A stretch of DNA of 53,682 bases, from NCBI RefSeq assembly GCF_010015585.1, contig NW_022985086.1:1-53682 (forward strand), in the 5' to 3' direction. Of this stretch, positions 1-9,072 are shown piece after piece. The number at the start of each line of letters is the position of its first letter. The stretch's first letter is position 1. The DNA is from Eremomyces bilateralis CBS 781.70 (Eukaryota > Ascomycota > Dothideomycetes > Eremomycetales > Eremomycetaceae). Below the pieces are notes generated by a model, which was given only the letters and a program-made list of their open reading frames with translations, made no database searches and was not told the DNA's origin. The position numbers and the translations under genes are program-made.

Positions 1-2
1 AT

Positions 3-1949
3 GGGCTACCGACGCCTATGAAAATTCCGAAAACGATAATTTTCATAGATTCACGACGCGATATCCAAAAATGCGCAGAATGTTTGCGAGACTGGCTGTG
101 CAGACTGTCGTCAGGGGCCATAAGACACCGCGACAGCAGAGAGATTATCCAGGTCTACCACTCACACACCACGCTGCATGATAAGGAGGCCCTGTACAGC
201 GAGTTCTCCAAAGTGGATTCCAAGATTCGAATTATGGTCGCAACTGAGTCACTGGGAACGGGAGTGGACCTCTCGAATGTCATACGTGTCGTCCAATATG
301 GATTCCCCTTGGAGCGGCTTTTAAGCGTTCTCATCCAACGGTTTGGTCGTGCAGCTAGAATGGCCAGCATCAAGGGGGAGGCTGTCTTCCTGGTGGAAAG
401 CTGGGCTGTAGGCGACAGGGTTTCATCAACAAGAGCGGCGTTCTCCAGAAGCCGGAAGCAGTCGTCTTTAAGACAGCTTTCTTATACGAGCCAGCTAGCT
501 CAGTCATGCCCCGTCGAGCCAGAAGCGGAGAGTGATGTTCCAGACCACGAAGCGGATGTTGCTGTAGACGCCATTGACTATGGCGTCCCAGAAGACCAGC
601 GCAAACGCAAAACACAGAGAGAGCGCCGGACAGAGCTGTACAATGACTGCCCAGCACTATACAATTTTGTCAATCGATCCAATTGCCTACGCCGAATCCT
701 GATGGATTGGCTGCAAGAGAGTTTGTCAGATCCCGCATCTAAGTTGCCTCCTCCTAGACCGGACGAATGTTGTAACGCCTGCAACCCTGGCCTGACGCGG
801 ACGGTGCCTTTCCCGTGGGACATTGCTCCCAGTCTTCGGAAACCCCACGCTGGGACAGCACCAGGTGCATTTTATGACCGCCTAGCCCTCTGGGGAGACA
901 ATGTTGTTAACTCGGCGCATCAGACGGCGAAGCCCGAACTTTCCGTGAAGCTATTTACTCAGAAGAGTGAGTGGATATCATTATCGACAGAATATGCCTA
1001 CATCCATACAGCCGCTGAGTTGGAGGAGTTTGTGAAATCGACCTGGTTGAAAGACCATTCCGATGAACTCTTTAAGGAGTTTAATAATATCAAGTCCTAC
1101 GTCGTGAGGAACTGGCCTGGAGGTAGCAGGCTAGAAACGTCACGGACGTCAGGAGCTGCAGGCCCAGTGCAGATTTCCCTTGATTATCAAGAAGTCTACA
1201 AGGGTCCAGAAGGGAGAGAGACTCACAAGGGGCAATCTTCAGTCGCGATTGAGCATCCCACTCAGCCAGAGAAACCTGTGTCCTTCTTGCGTAAGAGCGA
1301 TGATTATATTTCCTCATTGGAGAAACTCATTGCTCGCGCGAGAGAGAATACAGCATTATGCTCTCCATGTTCACCTGACCGAGCGTTGTCAGAAAGACAG
1401 CCTATGATTATTGCCGAGCAACAGTTTCGACAAAGTTCGTTGCTCGAGAGACAAGGTCCCCCTGCCACGAAGCAGATGTCCCAACAAGGAGAGCCTCAGG
1501 AAAGAAGAGTATCGACCGAAGTAAAGACTCTAATAACTCCCGATCAAGGACGAAGAGCATCATTTTTGCGTGACCGAGAAGAGTACGCTTCCTCGCTAGA
1601 ACGAATCACTGCCAACGCAAGAGAGATATCAGCCTCGTGCTCTCCTTATCTAGCTACCCAATCAGTGCCGATAGTGGTAGCAGATTCGTCATTAACATCC
1701 ATTAGGTCGGTTACATCGACAAACGTAGATTGCTCCTCTGGCATATCTAGTGTTTTCGAAGACAGTGAGAATGGTTTGTCCAGCGTAAGTGGTGGCAATC
1801 AGTCGTCGAAACGTCCCGCACCGAGTGAAGGAGAAGGAGAAATGATAAAGCGGGTCGCTCTCAGCGTTTTAGACTCTAATATAAGGCGAAGTCCTCGCAG
1901 TGAAAAAGAGAAGAATAGGCGTTATTACCACGGAGAGCGGATATTATAG
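3..1949 (+). CDS. RecQ-like DEAD/DEAH helicase, C-terminal part (5' end outside window)
   Basis: The frame is open from the window edge, so this is the 3' part of a larger gene. Counting from the Met at base 18, the helicase C lobe starts with KTIIFID at residues 5-11. Motif V (ATESLGTGVDLS) lies at 75-86 and motif VI (QRFGRAAR) at 107-114. A RecQ-type zinc-binding segment follows, with CLRR...W and a CCNACNP cluster near residue 250. About 380 residues of Ser/Arg-rich tail come next, carrying a duplicated SFLR...Y.SSLE...ARE motif. No stop interrupts the reading. Composition is balanced and lacks the C- and G-rich codon runs of the core genes. The product is probably an ATP-dependent 3'-5' DNA helicase of the accessory fungal class, often multicopy and sometimes telomere-linked (family knowledge). 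It faces the DUF6589 gene tail to tail, 81 bp apart. Confidence 0.75.
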   Translation, partial: GLPTPMKIPKTIIFIDSRRDIQKCAECLRDWLCRLSSGAIRHRDSREIIQVYHSHTTLHDKEALYSEFSKVDSKIRIMVATESLGTGVDLSNVIRVVQYGFPLERLLSVLIQRFGRAARMASIKGEAVFLVESWAVGDRVSSTRAAFSRSRKQSSLRQLSYTSQLAQSCPVEPEAESDVPDHEADVAVDAIDYGVPEDQRKRKTQRERRTELYNDCPALYNFVNRSNCLRRILMDWLQESLSDPASKLPPPRPDECCNACNPGLTRTVPFPWDIAPSLRKPHAGTAPGAFYDRLALWGDNVVNSAHQTAKPELSVKLFTQKSEWISLSTEYAYIHTAAELEEFVKSTWLKDHSDELFKEFNNIKSYVVRNWPGGSRLETSRTSGAAGPVQISLDYQEVYKGPEGRETHKGQSSVAIEHPTQPEKPVSFLRKSDDYISSLEKLIARARENTALCSPCSPDRALSERQPMIIAEQQFRQSSLLERQGPPATKQMSQQGEPQERRVSTEVKTLITPDQGRRASFLRDREEYASSLERITANAREISASCSPYLATQSVPIVVADSSLTSIRSVTSTNVDCSSGISSVFEDSENGLSSVSGGNQSSKRPAPSEGEGEMIKRVALSVLDSNIRRSPRSEKEKNRRYYHGERIL

Positions 1950-2030
1950 ATGGACTACTCCGACTCGATATCCGAAGGTAAGCCCCATTCGTGGGCTTCA
2001 TCTCTATCTTCCAAGGGCTGGTGACGTAGG

Positions 2031-4695
2031 TTAGCACAAGACTGAATACTCTACTAGAACAAAACATACTAGTATCGCCATCATGTCGTTATCGGGATCC
2101 AGATCAGCCGTCGCTCCTCCTGTCTCGTAAGGTGGCACTATTATTTGATCTTCGTCTCTCATGACCTTGGCGTTAAATATTTCTAGCTTCTTTGTCGCCA
2201 CCCTTTCGAGCCCGATCGTATGTATGTCCGGCGCTTGATGTCTGGCTTTCCTACCGCCTCTGTAAAATTTAATCGAATCGCACGCCAATTCAAATGCCAG
2301 TATATGAATATCATCCACTGGAGAGGGCACGGAATGCTTGGAGCTTTCCTTCCGCGCAAATGCTTTCTCTATCGTCTTGCGTAGGAAAACAGTGTATTCT
2401 GCTGTTAACGAGGTAGTCTTAAACAGTGCATCTAATCCGAAAGTCGACGTTCGACGGGCCCAAAGCTCTCTTTTCAGCTCCAGGTTCAGATATTCAAGGC
2501 TACGATCGACTTCTTGCCAAGTGTCCCGACAGCCATGTGGATTAACGAGGCTATTCGAGAGTATTGCGCGCCGAAGCTCCTTATCACAAGCTTTGGTGCT
2601 GGTGAGCCGTTTTAGATAGAGCATTTCGAATGCGTAGTTTGATTGTCCAGTCCCCTCGAAGTAAAAGCAACAGACACCAATGACTCGGTCGATGAGTCCT
2701 ATATCTCCGTTTTTGATGCCGTACTTCAAGGTCTTGTACACAACCATTTGTTGAAGGTATCGAGCATGACTGAGGAACTCCTCATCGACTGTATTGTTGG
2801 CATGCTTCTCCTTTGATGGTCGCCAGGCTTCCGGCCCAAATGCGGATCTGCGAACATCCTCCACTAGGTCCATGAAGCCTCTAGTATTCATGTTCTGAAT
2901 TGCCTTGTCAACCTCCTCTTGATCGGAGGTATCGATGCCGTACTGCTCGAGGCGAGTATAAAGTAGTCCAATAACTCGAGCGTCGAAACTGTGAAGCACC
3001 AGCTCTTCTAGAACCTGAAAAGCTGCACGGTCCGCTGGAATATTCTTTCGTCCCCAGAAGTTGATGTTGTGATAGAGAGTTGAAGCGTCCTGTTGCTCCA
3101 TGTTTCCGTAATGTGTCTTTTGCATGAGCCATAGAAAATTCATGCGCAGGTGAAAGAGAGCAGCGACTCCTATCAGCCAGTCTTTTCTATCATACGATAT
3201 AGACGCGTCGACTTGCTCAGCCTGCATAGATCGGATGAGTGAAGAGGTTTTTTGATCGCCAAACGCCAAGAACAGACGGTTGTCGAATTCTTTACTATCT
3301 AGTTGGAATTGGCGCTTGTAGATGCTCTCTATAACCTCGTAGGAGCCATCTAGAGTACCTTCGTTGAAGAGAATCGGACCGAGCGTCTTGCTATCTGTCT
3401 TTCGAAGCTCAAGTAACTCGACGGTTGGCATAGCCGGGAATGGGATGTCGGAATTAGAGAAGATAGATTTGACCGATTTTGGATATGCTGTCCGAATCGC
3501 CTCCGCTATGAAGTAGCTGTCAATCTTGGAGGCAGTCTCGTCGTATATGGCGGCGCCGGGAGAGTAGAAAAGGTCCTCTATTGAAAGTGGAGTCTCACGG
3601 TGTAGCATCGATTTCCTTAATCCACCTGGAGGAATGTCGGCGCCTCTGAAAACTTTCCCCGTTGTTACCGAGCGCATTTCTGCATGGTTTGAAATGAGCT
3701 GGTGCTTAACACCTTCTCGATAGTCGAAATTATCGTAGACAACACAGGCGTTCAGCAGCTGGCCGTATCGACGGACCGTCCCCTACGTACGGTTAGTTGA
3801 AATCCATTCCGAGGGACGGTGACGATGCCTTCGCTTGTTCTGCCACGGTTTCAAGATGTCTGTGGACTGCCTTGTAGCCTTCACAAACCCCAAATTGGTG
3901 AAAAAGGTCGAGGACCCGACGTTTCACGCCATTGGAGTGTAGAAAGGCACCAAATACGCGGGGAAACTTGTTGCTCCCTTCCGACGCCCGAGAATAGCAG
4001 AGGATCGACGTGATTATCGCAGTCCTGTGGTTAAATTTAGAAGGATCTCGTGGTGGTCGATCTTTCCTCTCTATCTTGGGCGCCATAAGACCGTCGAGCA
4101 GTCCACATAGAAGAGGAGCATGAGTGTTAACTTGCTCATACATCCAGCCGAACCGCAAGTCGTCGAGTATGCACTCGTAGTCCTCTGGTTTCTGGCCATC
4201 TTCAGACTGGCCATCTTCAGACCGCCCCTCCCGCCCAATACTGGCCTGTAGAGACTTTTCTCGTTCGCGGTGGACCTGGTAGGCACTAAACATACCTCCG
4301 GCTTCTTCCAGCGCTTTCATTTCTTTTCTTAGTGCCTTCACGGTGACAATTCCTCCCACACCAGACGCAGGATGTTGTCGTATTGCGTCTAGCACCTCTG
4401 GTTGAGTGTATATCGCGTCTACAAGGCGTTTGGCACGCGTCGCAGGTCGATCTCCGTAGCCGTCACCACCTTGAGTTGTTACATACACTCGGATGAACTC
4501 GGCAAGCGTCAAGTGGTGTGTTTGGGACATGTATTTGCATATGTCGTTCACTCGCTTTTCTGACGTCCATACTCGAGATCTGGCGCGTCTACGATGGACA
4601 TCGGCAGTCGAAGCAGTAGTTCGTGGCTGTTCTCTGCTCTCTAGAGGCGTTGGGTTCAGTCGTACGCTGCGCCGAGAGGAGGTTCGATCTGACAT
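2031..4695 (-). CDS. DUF6589-type protein, apparently intact, one intron
   Basis: Two long frames join through one intron (3783-3846, 64 nt, GTGGCA donor, CTAAC branch point, TAG acceptor). Exons 3847-4695 and 2031-3782 are phase-compatible and give about 866 aa. The N-terminal half has an Arg-rich start and a region (about residues 220-275) typical of the family, including ITSILCYSRASEG and a HRHLE box. Right after the intron comes the hallmark VVYDNFDYREG near residue 300. The C-terminal half is mostly helical, with no recognisable enzyme motif. I assign it to DUF6589 from memory of this pattern; the function is unknown. The family is expanded in fungi and I associate it with accessory DNA. 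The gene keeps its full frame beside a helicase and downstream of a tandem repeat, which suggests a functional unit rather than debris. The weak donor is the least certain part. Confidence 0.65.
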
Positions 4696-4860
4696 CGTCC
4701 AAAATTCACTGGGTTATCAAGAAACGATAGAGGATTCGATTGAACGAGTCAATTTTACTGTGCGATAGCTCGTTGTGGAGGAAAACGAGGTTGATGTGAT
4801 TAAATTGCTCTCATACAAACGATCTCGATTCAGGCCAAAAATCAATGACAGAATCCTCAG

Positions 4861-5046
4861 GCTATTTGGTCGAGGACCATACCAATTAGGTATAGCGCGG
4901 TTCGTTGCCTCAGGCACGACCACAATGGCCTGAGCTTGCTGAGGTAAGCTATTTGTTCGAGGAGCACATGTGACTTACCGATTAGGTATAGTCCCACTCC
5001 GGTGCCTTGGCACGACCACAAATAGCCTGAGCTTGCTGAGGTAATG
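4861..5046. repeat. Imperfect tandem duplication of an ~87-bp unit with palindromic boxes
   Basis: Unit 1 begins at 4861 and unit 2 at 4948. Both start GCTATTTG.TCGAGGA, then contain ATTAGGTATAG, a GCCT..GGCACGACCACAA box and finally GCCTGAGCTTGCTGAGG. The second unit is about 10 bp longer because of an insertion before ATTAGGTATAG. The first has the perfect palindrome TGCCTCAGGCA at 4906-4916; the second has a variant. The repeat lies 166 bp upstream of the DUF6589 start codon, in its presumed promoter. It could be a regulatory array or an eroded end of a mobile unit. Confidence 0.7.
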
Positions 5047-5328
5047 GTTGGCCGACCCAGCCAAGAATCACGTGATGTAGTACGTTGCCGAACTATCTCC
5101 TGCACCGAATAGTCTAGTTATTCGAAGTTTCACATCCAGCACTGATAATAATACGTTGGCATGGAACTCCGTCGACCGAACGGAAGTCTTTCATCGAAAA
5201 TTCAACCTCCACTTCTAGTCCCTCGCCCCCGAGGTCTGCATGACGTAGCGGTCGCGGTTCAAATCCAATTAGACAGATTCAACCTCAACAAGAGAGAATA
5301 CATAGCATCTGTTCTACTGATGATTGAG
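5047..5328. other. Spacer between the tandem repeat and the phosphotransferase gene
   Basis: No gene is supported here. A string resembling a tRNA T-arm (GGTTCAAATCC, near 5259) is present, but no acceptor stem or anticodon arm can be built around it. Confidence 0.5.
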
Positions 5329-6649
5329 CTACAACTTGCTAACCCCCTTCTCGTTCTCCTTCAACTGCCTTACTTTAGCCAGCGCATTGTCAAAGTACTC
5401 CTTTGTTCTGGTATAGTAGATGTGCGAGAAATCGCTGCTCGCCTGTCCGGTGACTGTCCGCGCCTGGATACCATGGCTAATCGTTCCGCCCTGAATACCA
5501 CCGTCAGTCAATTCATTTCAACGATACACATCTCACAATCAGAGAAAGACTTACCCGGACCATGTGGAAAATCTTCGCAACCTCCCACTTATCCTTCCGC
5601 GGGTCCCAGCCGTTGATCTGCGTATACCGATCTATCAACTCGTTCGGATCCGGGAACCCGTGCGCCGCCCACCCTTCCTCCTCGAACGCCTTGCTGATCT
5701 TCTGCCAGTATGGGCTGACCACATACACCGCATCCATGAGCGGATGTCCGATGGTCGACAGCTCCCAGTCCAGGATCGCGATCACCCGCGGCTCGGTCGG
5801 GTGCAGCACGACGTTGTCGAACTTGTAGTCGCCATGTACGATCGACGCCCGGTCAGTCGGCACGTTCGCGCGAACGTAATCAACGATCTCGTCGAAGTTT
5901 TCGTGGGCGCGGCCGAGGAGTTGGCCGGTCTTGATGTCGCGAACTTTGGCTTGCTGGGCTTCGATGCGGGAGAAGGTGTTACAGTGGCGGGTGTAGAATC
6001 CGGTGGTCTTGCCGTAGCCGGTGAGGCCGATCTCGTCTGGGTTAATGCTGTGTAGCCAGGCGAGGGTTTCGACAAGGGAGAACCAGCTGGAAAGGTGAGT
6101 AAGCCAGACTCCAAGTAAGGGAAGAAGATGAGACGTACGCTTTTCTTCGGTCTGACGAGCTGAGTTCAGTGAGGTCGACGTCAGTCAATATCCTTCCTTT
6201 GACGAATTCCATGACCTGCCAGTAGGTTAGGTTCGGATTATAGGCCTTCTTTGAGGGGTACGCTCACATAGAACGCTGTCCCGATGATTGAATCATCCAT
6301 ACACAGGCAGAACACCTTGGGAACCGGGAAATCTTTAACCTTCCCCAGAGCTTCCAACACCCGGAATTCGCGGTCTACCTGATGTGCGACAGGAGAAATG
6401 ATCGTGCCGCTCGGCTTCTTCCTCAGGATATATCGCTGGCCTCTGTGTTTGGGTTAGCAGCGCAAGGAGCGAGCAGCGTATCTAATTATACCTAGCATCA
6501 TCCACAAAGTATGTCGGGTTGCTCTGGCCATATCCAATCTTCGTAGATTTAACCGGCGATGCGATACCCGGGATCTTGGTCGTCAGGTATTTCGCAAGGG
6601 AGACGTCGTCCAGGTCGTGCCGGGCTTGGTTTGCGGAATCGGCAGCCAT
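5329..6649 (-). CDS. Aminoglycoside-phosphotransferase-fold kinase, ACAD10/11-like
   Basis: Five exons read 6492-6649, 6215-6268 onward, as follows: 6492-6649, 6268-6442, 6139-6215, 5555-6086 and 5329-5490. All phases match, giving 367 aa. Introns are 49-64 nt with good acceptors. The product is a stand-alone APH-family small-molecule kinase. The N lobe has a GYGQSNPTYF glycine-rich loop and YILRKKP with the ATP-binding Lys. The catalytic loop is IVHGDYKFDNVV (Asp in HGD) and the metal-binding Asp is in ILDWE. The relatives are the kinase parts of ACAD10/ACAD11, where they are fused to an acyl-CoA dehydrogenase that acts in 4-hydroxy acid catabolism. Here no dehydrogenase is fused and none lies nearby. 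The substrate is therefore inferred only loosely as a hydroxyacyl-CoA-type alcohol. It is divergent from the SLD7-like gene across about 1 kb. Confidence 0.85.
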
Positions 6650-7668
6650 GGCTTCGCTTTAATTGGCAGGTTGGAACCTAATATTTCTGACAATTACAGA
6701 AATCCTCGCTCAAGACGATCAAAAAATTATTCACTCCAGTGCAAAACAGCCTTTGAATCTTATAACTTTTTCATTGCGGAGTTGTCGTGGGAATAAGCTC
6801 CCCCAGACTCCCTGTTGAACTTGCGGGGCTTCAGAACCAGAGCCCCTCGGACCGAACGAACCCGCGCCGATCGCCATGTTCTTGTGTCAGGATTCCACCC
6901 ACCAAACTATCCTTTTCATGTTTTCTGACACAACTTGCCGAAGATCGCCGAGAGGGACGGCGTAGACTATGTCTTGATGTGCTTCTATCCCTAAAATAGC
7001 CAGTTGGGCAATTCTGCCTCATTCCCGAAGGAAGCCATGGAGAAGTAGAGAAGTAACTAATGAGAAGATAAGCATAACAATAACGCGCAGAATCAATGCT
7101 ATAACTGCCATATGGTAGAATTAGAGCAGTGCAAAATAATAAGGAGCGACGGCTCGAGCAAAATCAATATGTAATATAAAATACTCTGTACCAGTTTTAA
7201 ACACCCACATGAACGCAGACCCAAGGACCTCCTGTTGGACAACAATATTGGCCATCGCTCTTCATCTGCTAGCTATAATTACACGGCCGTTCGGCGATTG
7301 ACTAGTCTAGTAGAGAGGTCGATGTCAATTCATCAAGTTAGTCATTCGTGAGCTTTTAGACTCAGTGGAAGCTGGCCAAGGGAGGAGGGCCTTTGCACAA
7401 AACAAAGGCGGATCTTGCAATGGAGCACACTCGTCCTGTCTCAGAGGAAACCCCGTATAAGAACATCCGATCAATGATTCGACATTCCATTGGTATGCCC
7501 TGGAGATCATTGAATCAAGAAAGGTAAAGACCATCTTGAACCTCGATGGGAGGTCGAGTCACGATGAAATATTGGTGCCTCAGGCAGTATAAGAGTTCAA
7601 CGCCAACCCAAGAATCAGACGCGTGAGAGTCCTTTTTATACAGCGAACATTCCGCCCACGAGAGTAGC
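6650..7668. other. Divergent intergenic region, no gene seen
   Basis: This 1-kb region separates two divergent genes and probably holds both promoters. Short open frames occur, but none has recognisable protein character. A perfect 11-bp palindrome TGCCTCAGGCA lies at 7576-7586, 83 bp before the SLD7-like start codon. It contains two inverted AGGCA cores like those bound by SltA/Ace1-type zinc-finger regulators (family knowledge; binding not shown). Confidence 0.5.
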
Positions 7669-8969
7669 ATGATGGATGAGTGGGTTGGAAACATATCACT
7701 CTCAGCCGGAGAGCTTATAGAAGGTATTAAATACCCCCTTCGTGCATCTATCGCCTAACTAACGCGTCTGGAAGATATACGCGTAGTGCTCGATCCCGCT
7801 TTATCGTCCCCCCACTCTACCCTCCCTAATGACCTCGAATATGTCGCGATAGTCGATATCTCCTATCTACCATTGTATCTCGCCGTTGGACCAAGCCTCC
7901 GGGTCCACAGTGGCTCAGAAACCTCACAAGGCTGGTTCAATGCGGCAATAAATCCCACATCTGGTCCACCAAGCCACCCAGACCCCGAGCATGATGTGGA
8001 AGAATCACTGGCATGGAGCGTTTCCTCATATAAGCACGCGCAATATCCCCTAGGGATCTTGACCCGGCCAAAAGGCTCGTCACCCGTAACATGGAATGGC
8101 CTCCACATTACCGAACTACTCTTCTACGGTGTCCGCCTACCTGGCACCTCTCACCCCGCGGTCTTCGTCCAAGCCTACTCCTCCGACCTCCTCACTCGCA
8201 TTCCAGGCACAACCACGCCACCCCTCTCCACCACCGGCTCACCAACCCTAGTCGCCACTCCGGACGTTGACGACGATCTCACCCCGCAGTTCCTCCCTCC
8301 GTTTGCCGCCGACGTCACGCAGCCTGACCTCGAGTCTCGGAAGCGGAAACACCTCGAAGACGTCTTCGATTCCGCCAAGCAGCAGAACCGCAAGGCGCGA
8401 CGGGCGATCACCGAGGCTGTCCAATGGGGGGGTTCGCACCCGAATGTGAGCGAGCGGCGGCGGATATCGGTGCTGGATGGGTGGGAGAAGGAGGCGACGG
8501 GGCAGGGGGATACGCACGGTTGGTCGCAGAGCCAGTGTAGTACTCCATTGCTGTCGCCGCAGAAACGGGGCAAGGGATCTAGGACGGGCGCCGAGGAGGA
8601 GGGGGTATTAGAGGGGAAGAATAAGGAGTTGATCTCAAGAGTGGTGATGACGGGGTTGAGGATGTATGGGTATGAGAAGCCCAAGAGGAAGAGTGGTGAT
8701 GTTACGGCATGTGACGATGGGACGAGAGATCGGCAGGCACTTGATGAAGATGAATATAAAGGGCTGTATCATCAAGTGTACAAGGGTACTGTCTTTGCTT
8801 TGGTAAGCCTGATCTCGGTATCTGCCAATCATCTTTCTGACCGTCATAGCGAAATCATATTTCACGGACATCACTACATACCCATACAGCAGTCATCAGG
8901 GATACTGTGGACAAGTTGCTGGCGATATTCAGCACTGAGCCACCGGAACTTCCACGAGACAATGGTTAG
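7669..8969 (+). CDS. sld7: SLD7-like DNA replication initiation factor
   Basis: Three exons (7669-7723, 7775-8802, 8850-8969) with in-phase introns of 51 and 47 nt give 400 aa. The last exon restores the conserved end, ...RDTVDKLLAIFS, which the unspliced frame lacks. The N-terminal half is a beta-rich domain; a basic, disordered linker follows (KRKHLED, about residues 195-230). The C-terminal 110 residues resemble the Sld7 C-terminal domain, with ISRVVMTGLRMYGYEK, a YKGLYHQVYKGTVFAL block and the final helix. Yeast Sld7 binds Sld3 and tunes CDK/DDK-dependent origin firing, so a nuclear role is expected. Codon use changes from C-ending to G-ending near base 8400. The gene converges on the RBR ligase, 103 bp apart. 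A second Met lies immediately downstream of the first. Confidence 0.7.
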
Positions 8970-9072
8970 CTTCCCCCGAGTAAGGACCTTCACGATCAAT
9001 GGACCCAGTATTCCTATTGTTCCAGTTTGAATTGTAGTTGAACGCAGTTGACTGACGTTCAACAACCCATCG

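Noticed and set aside
5240-5330. tRNA-like string with GGTTCAAATCC
   Set aside because: No acceptor stem, D arm or anticodon arm could be formed on either strand.
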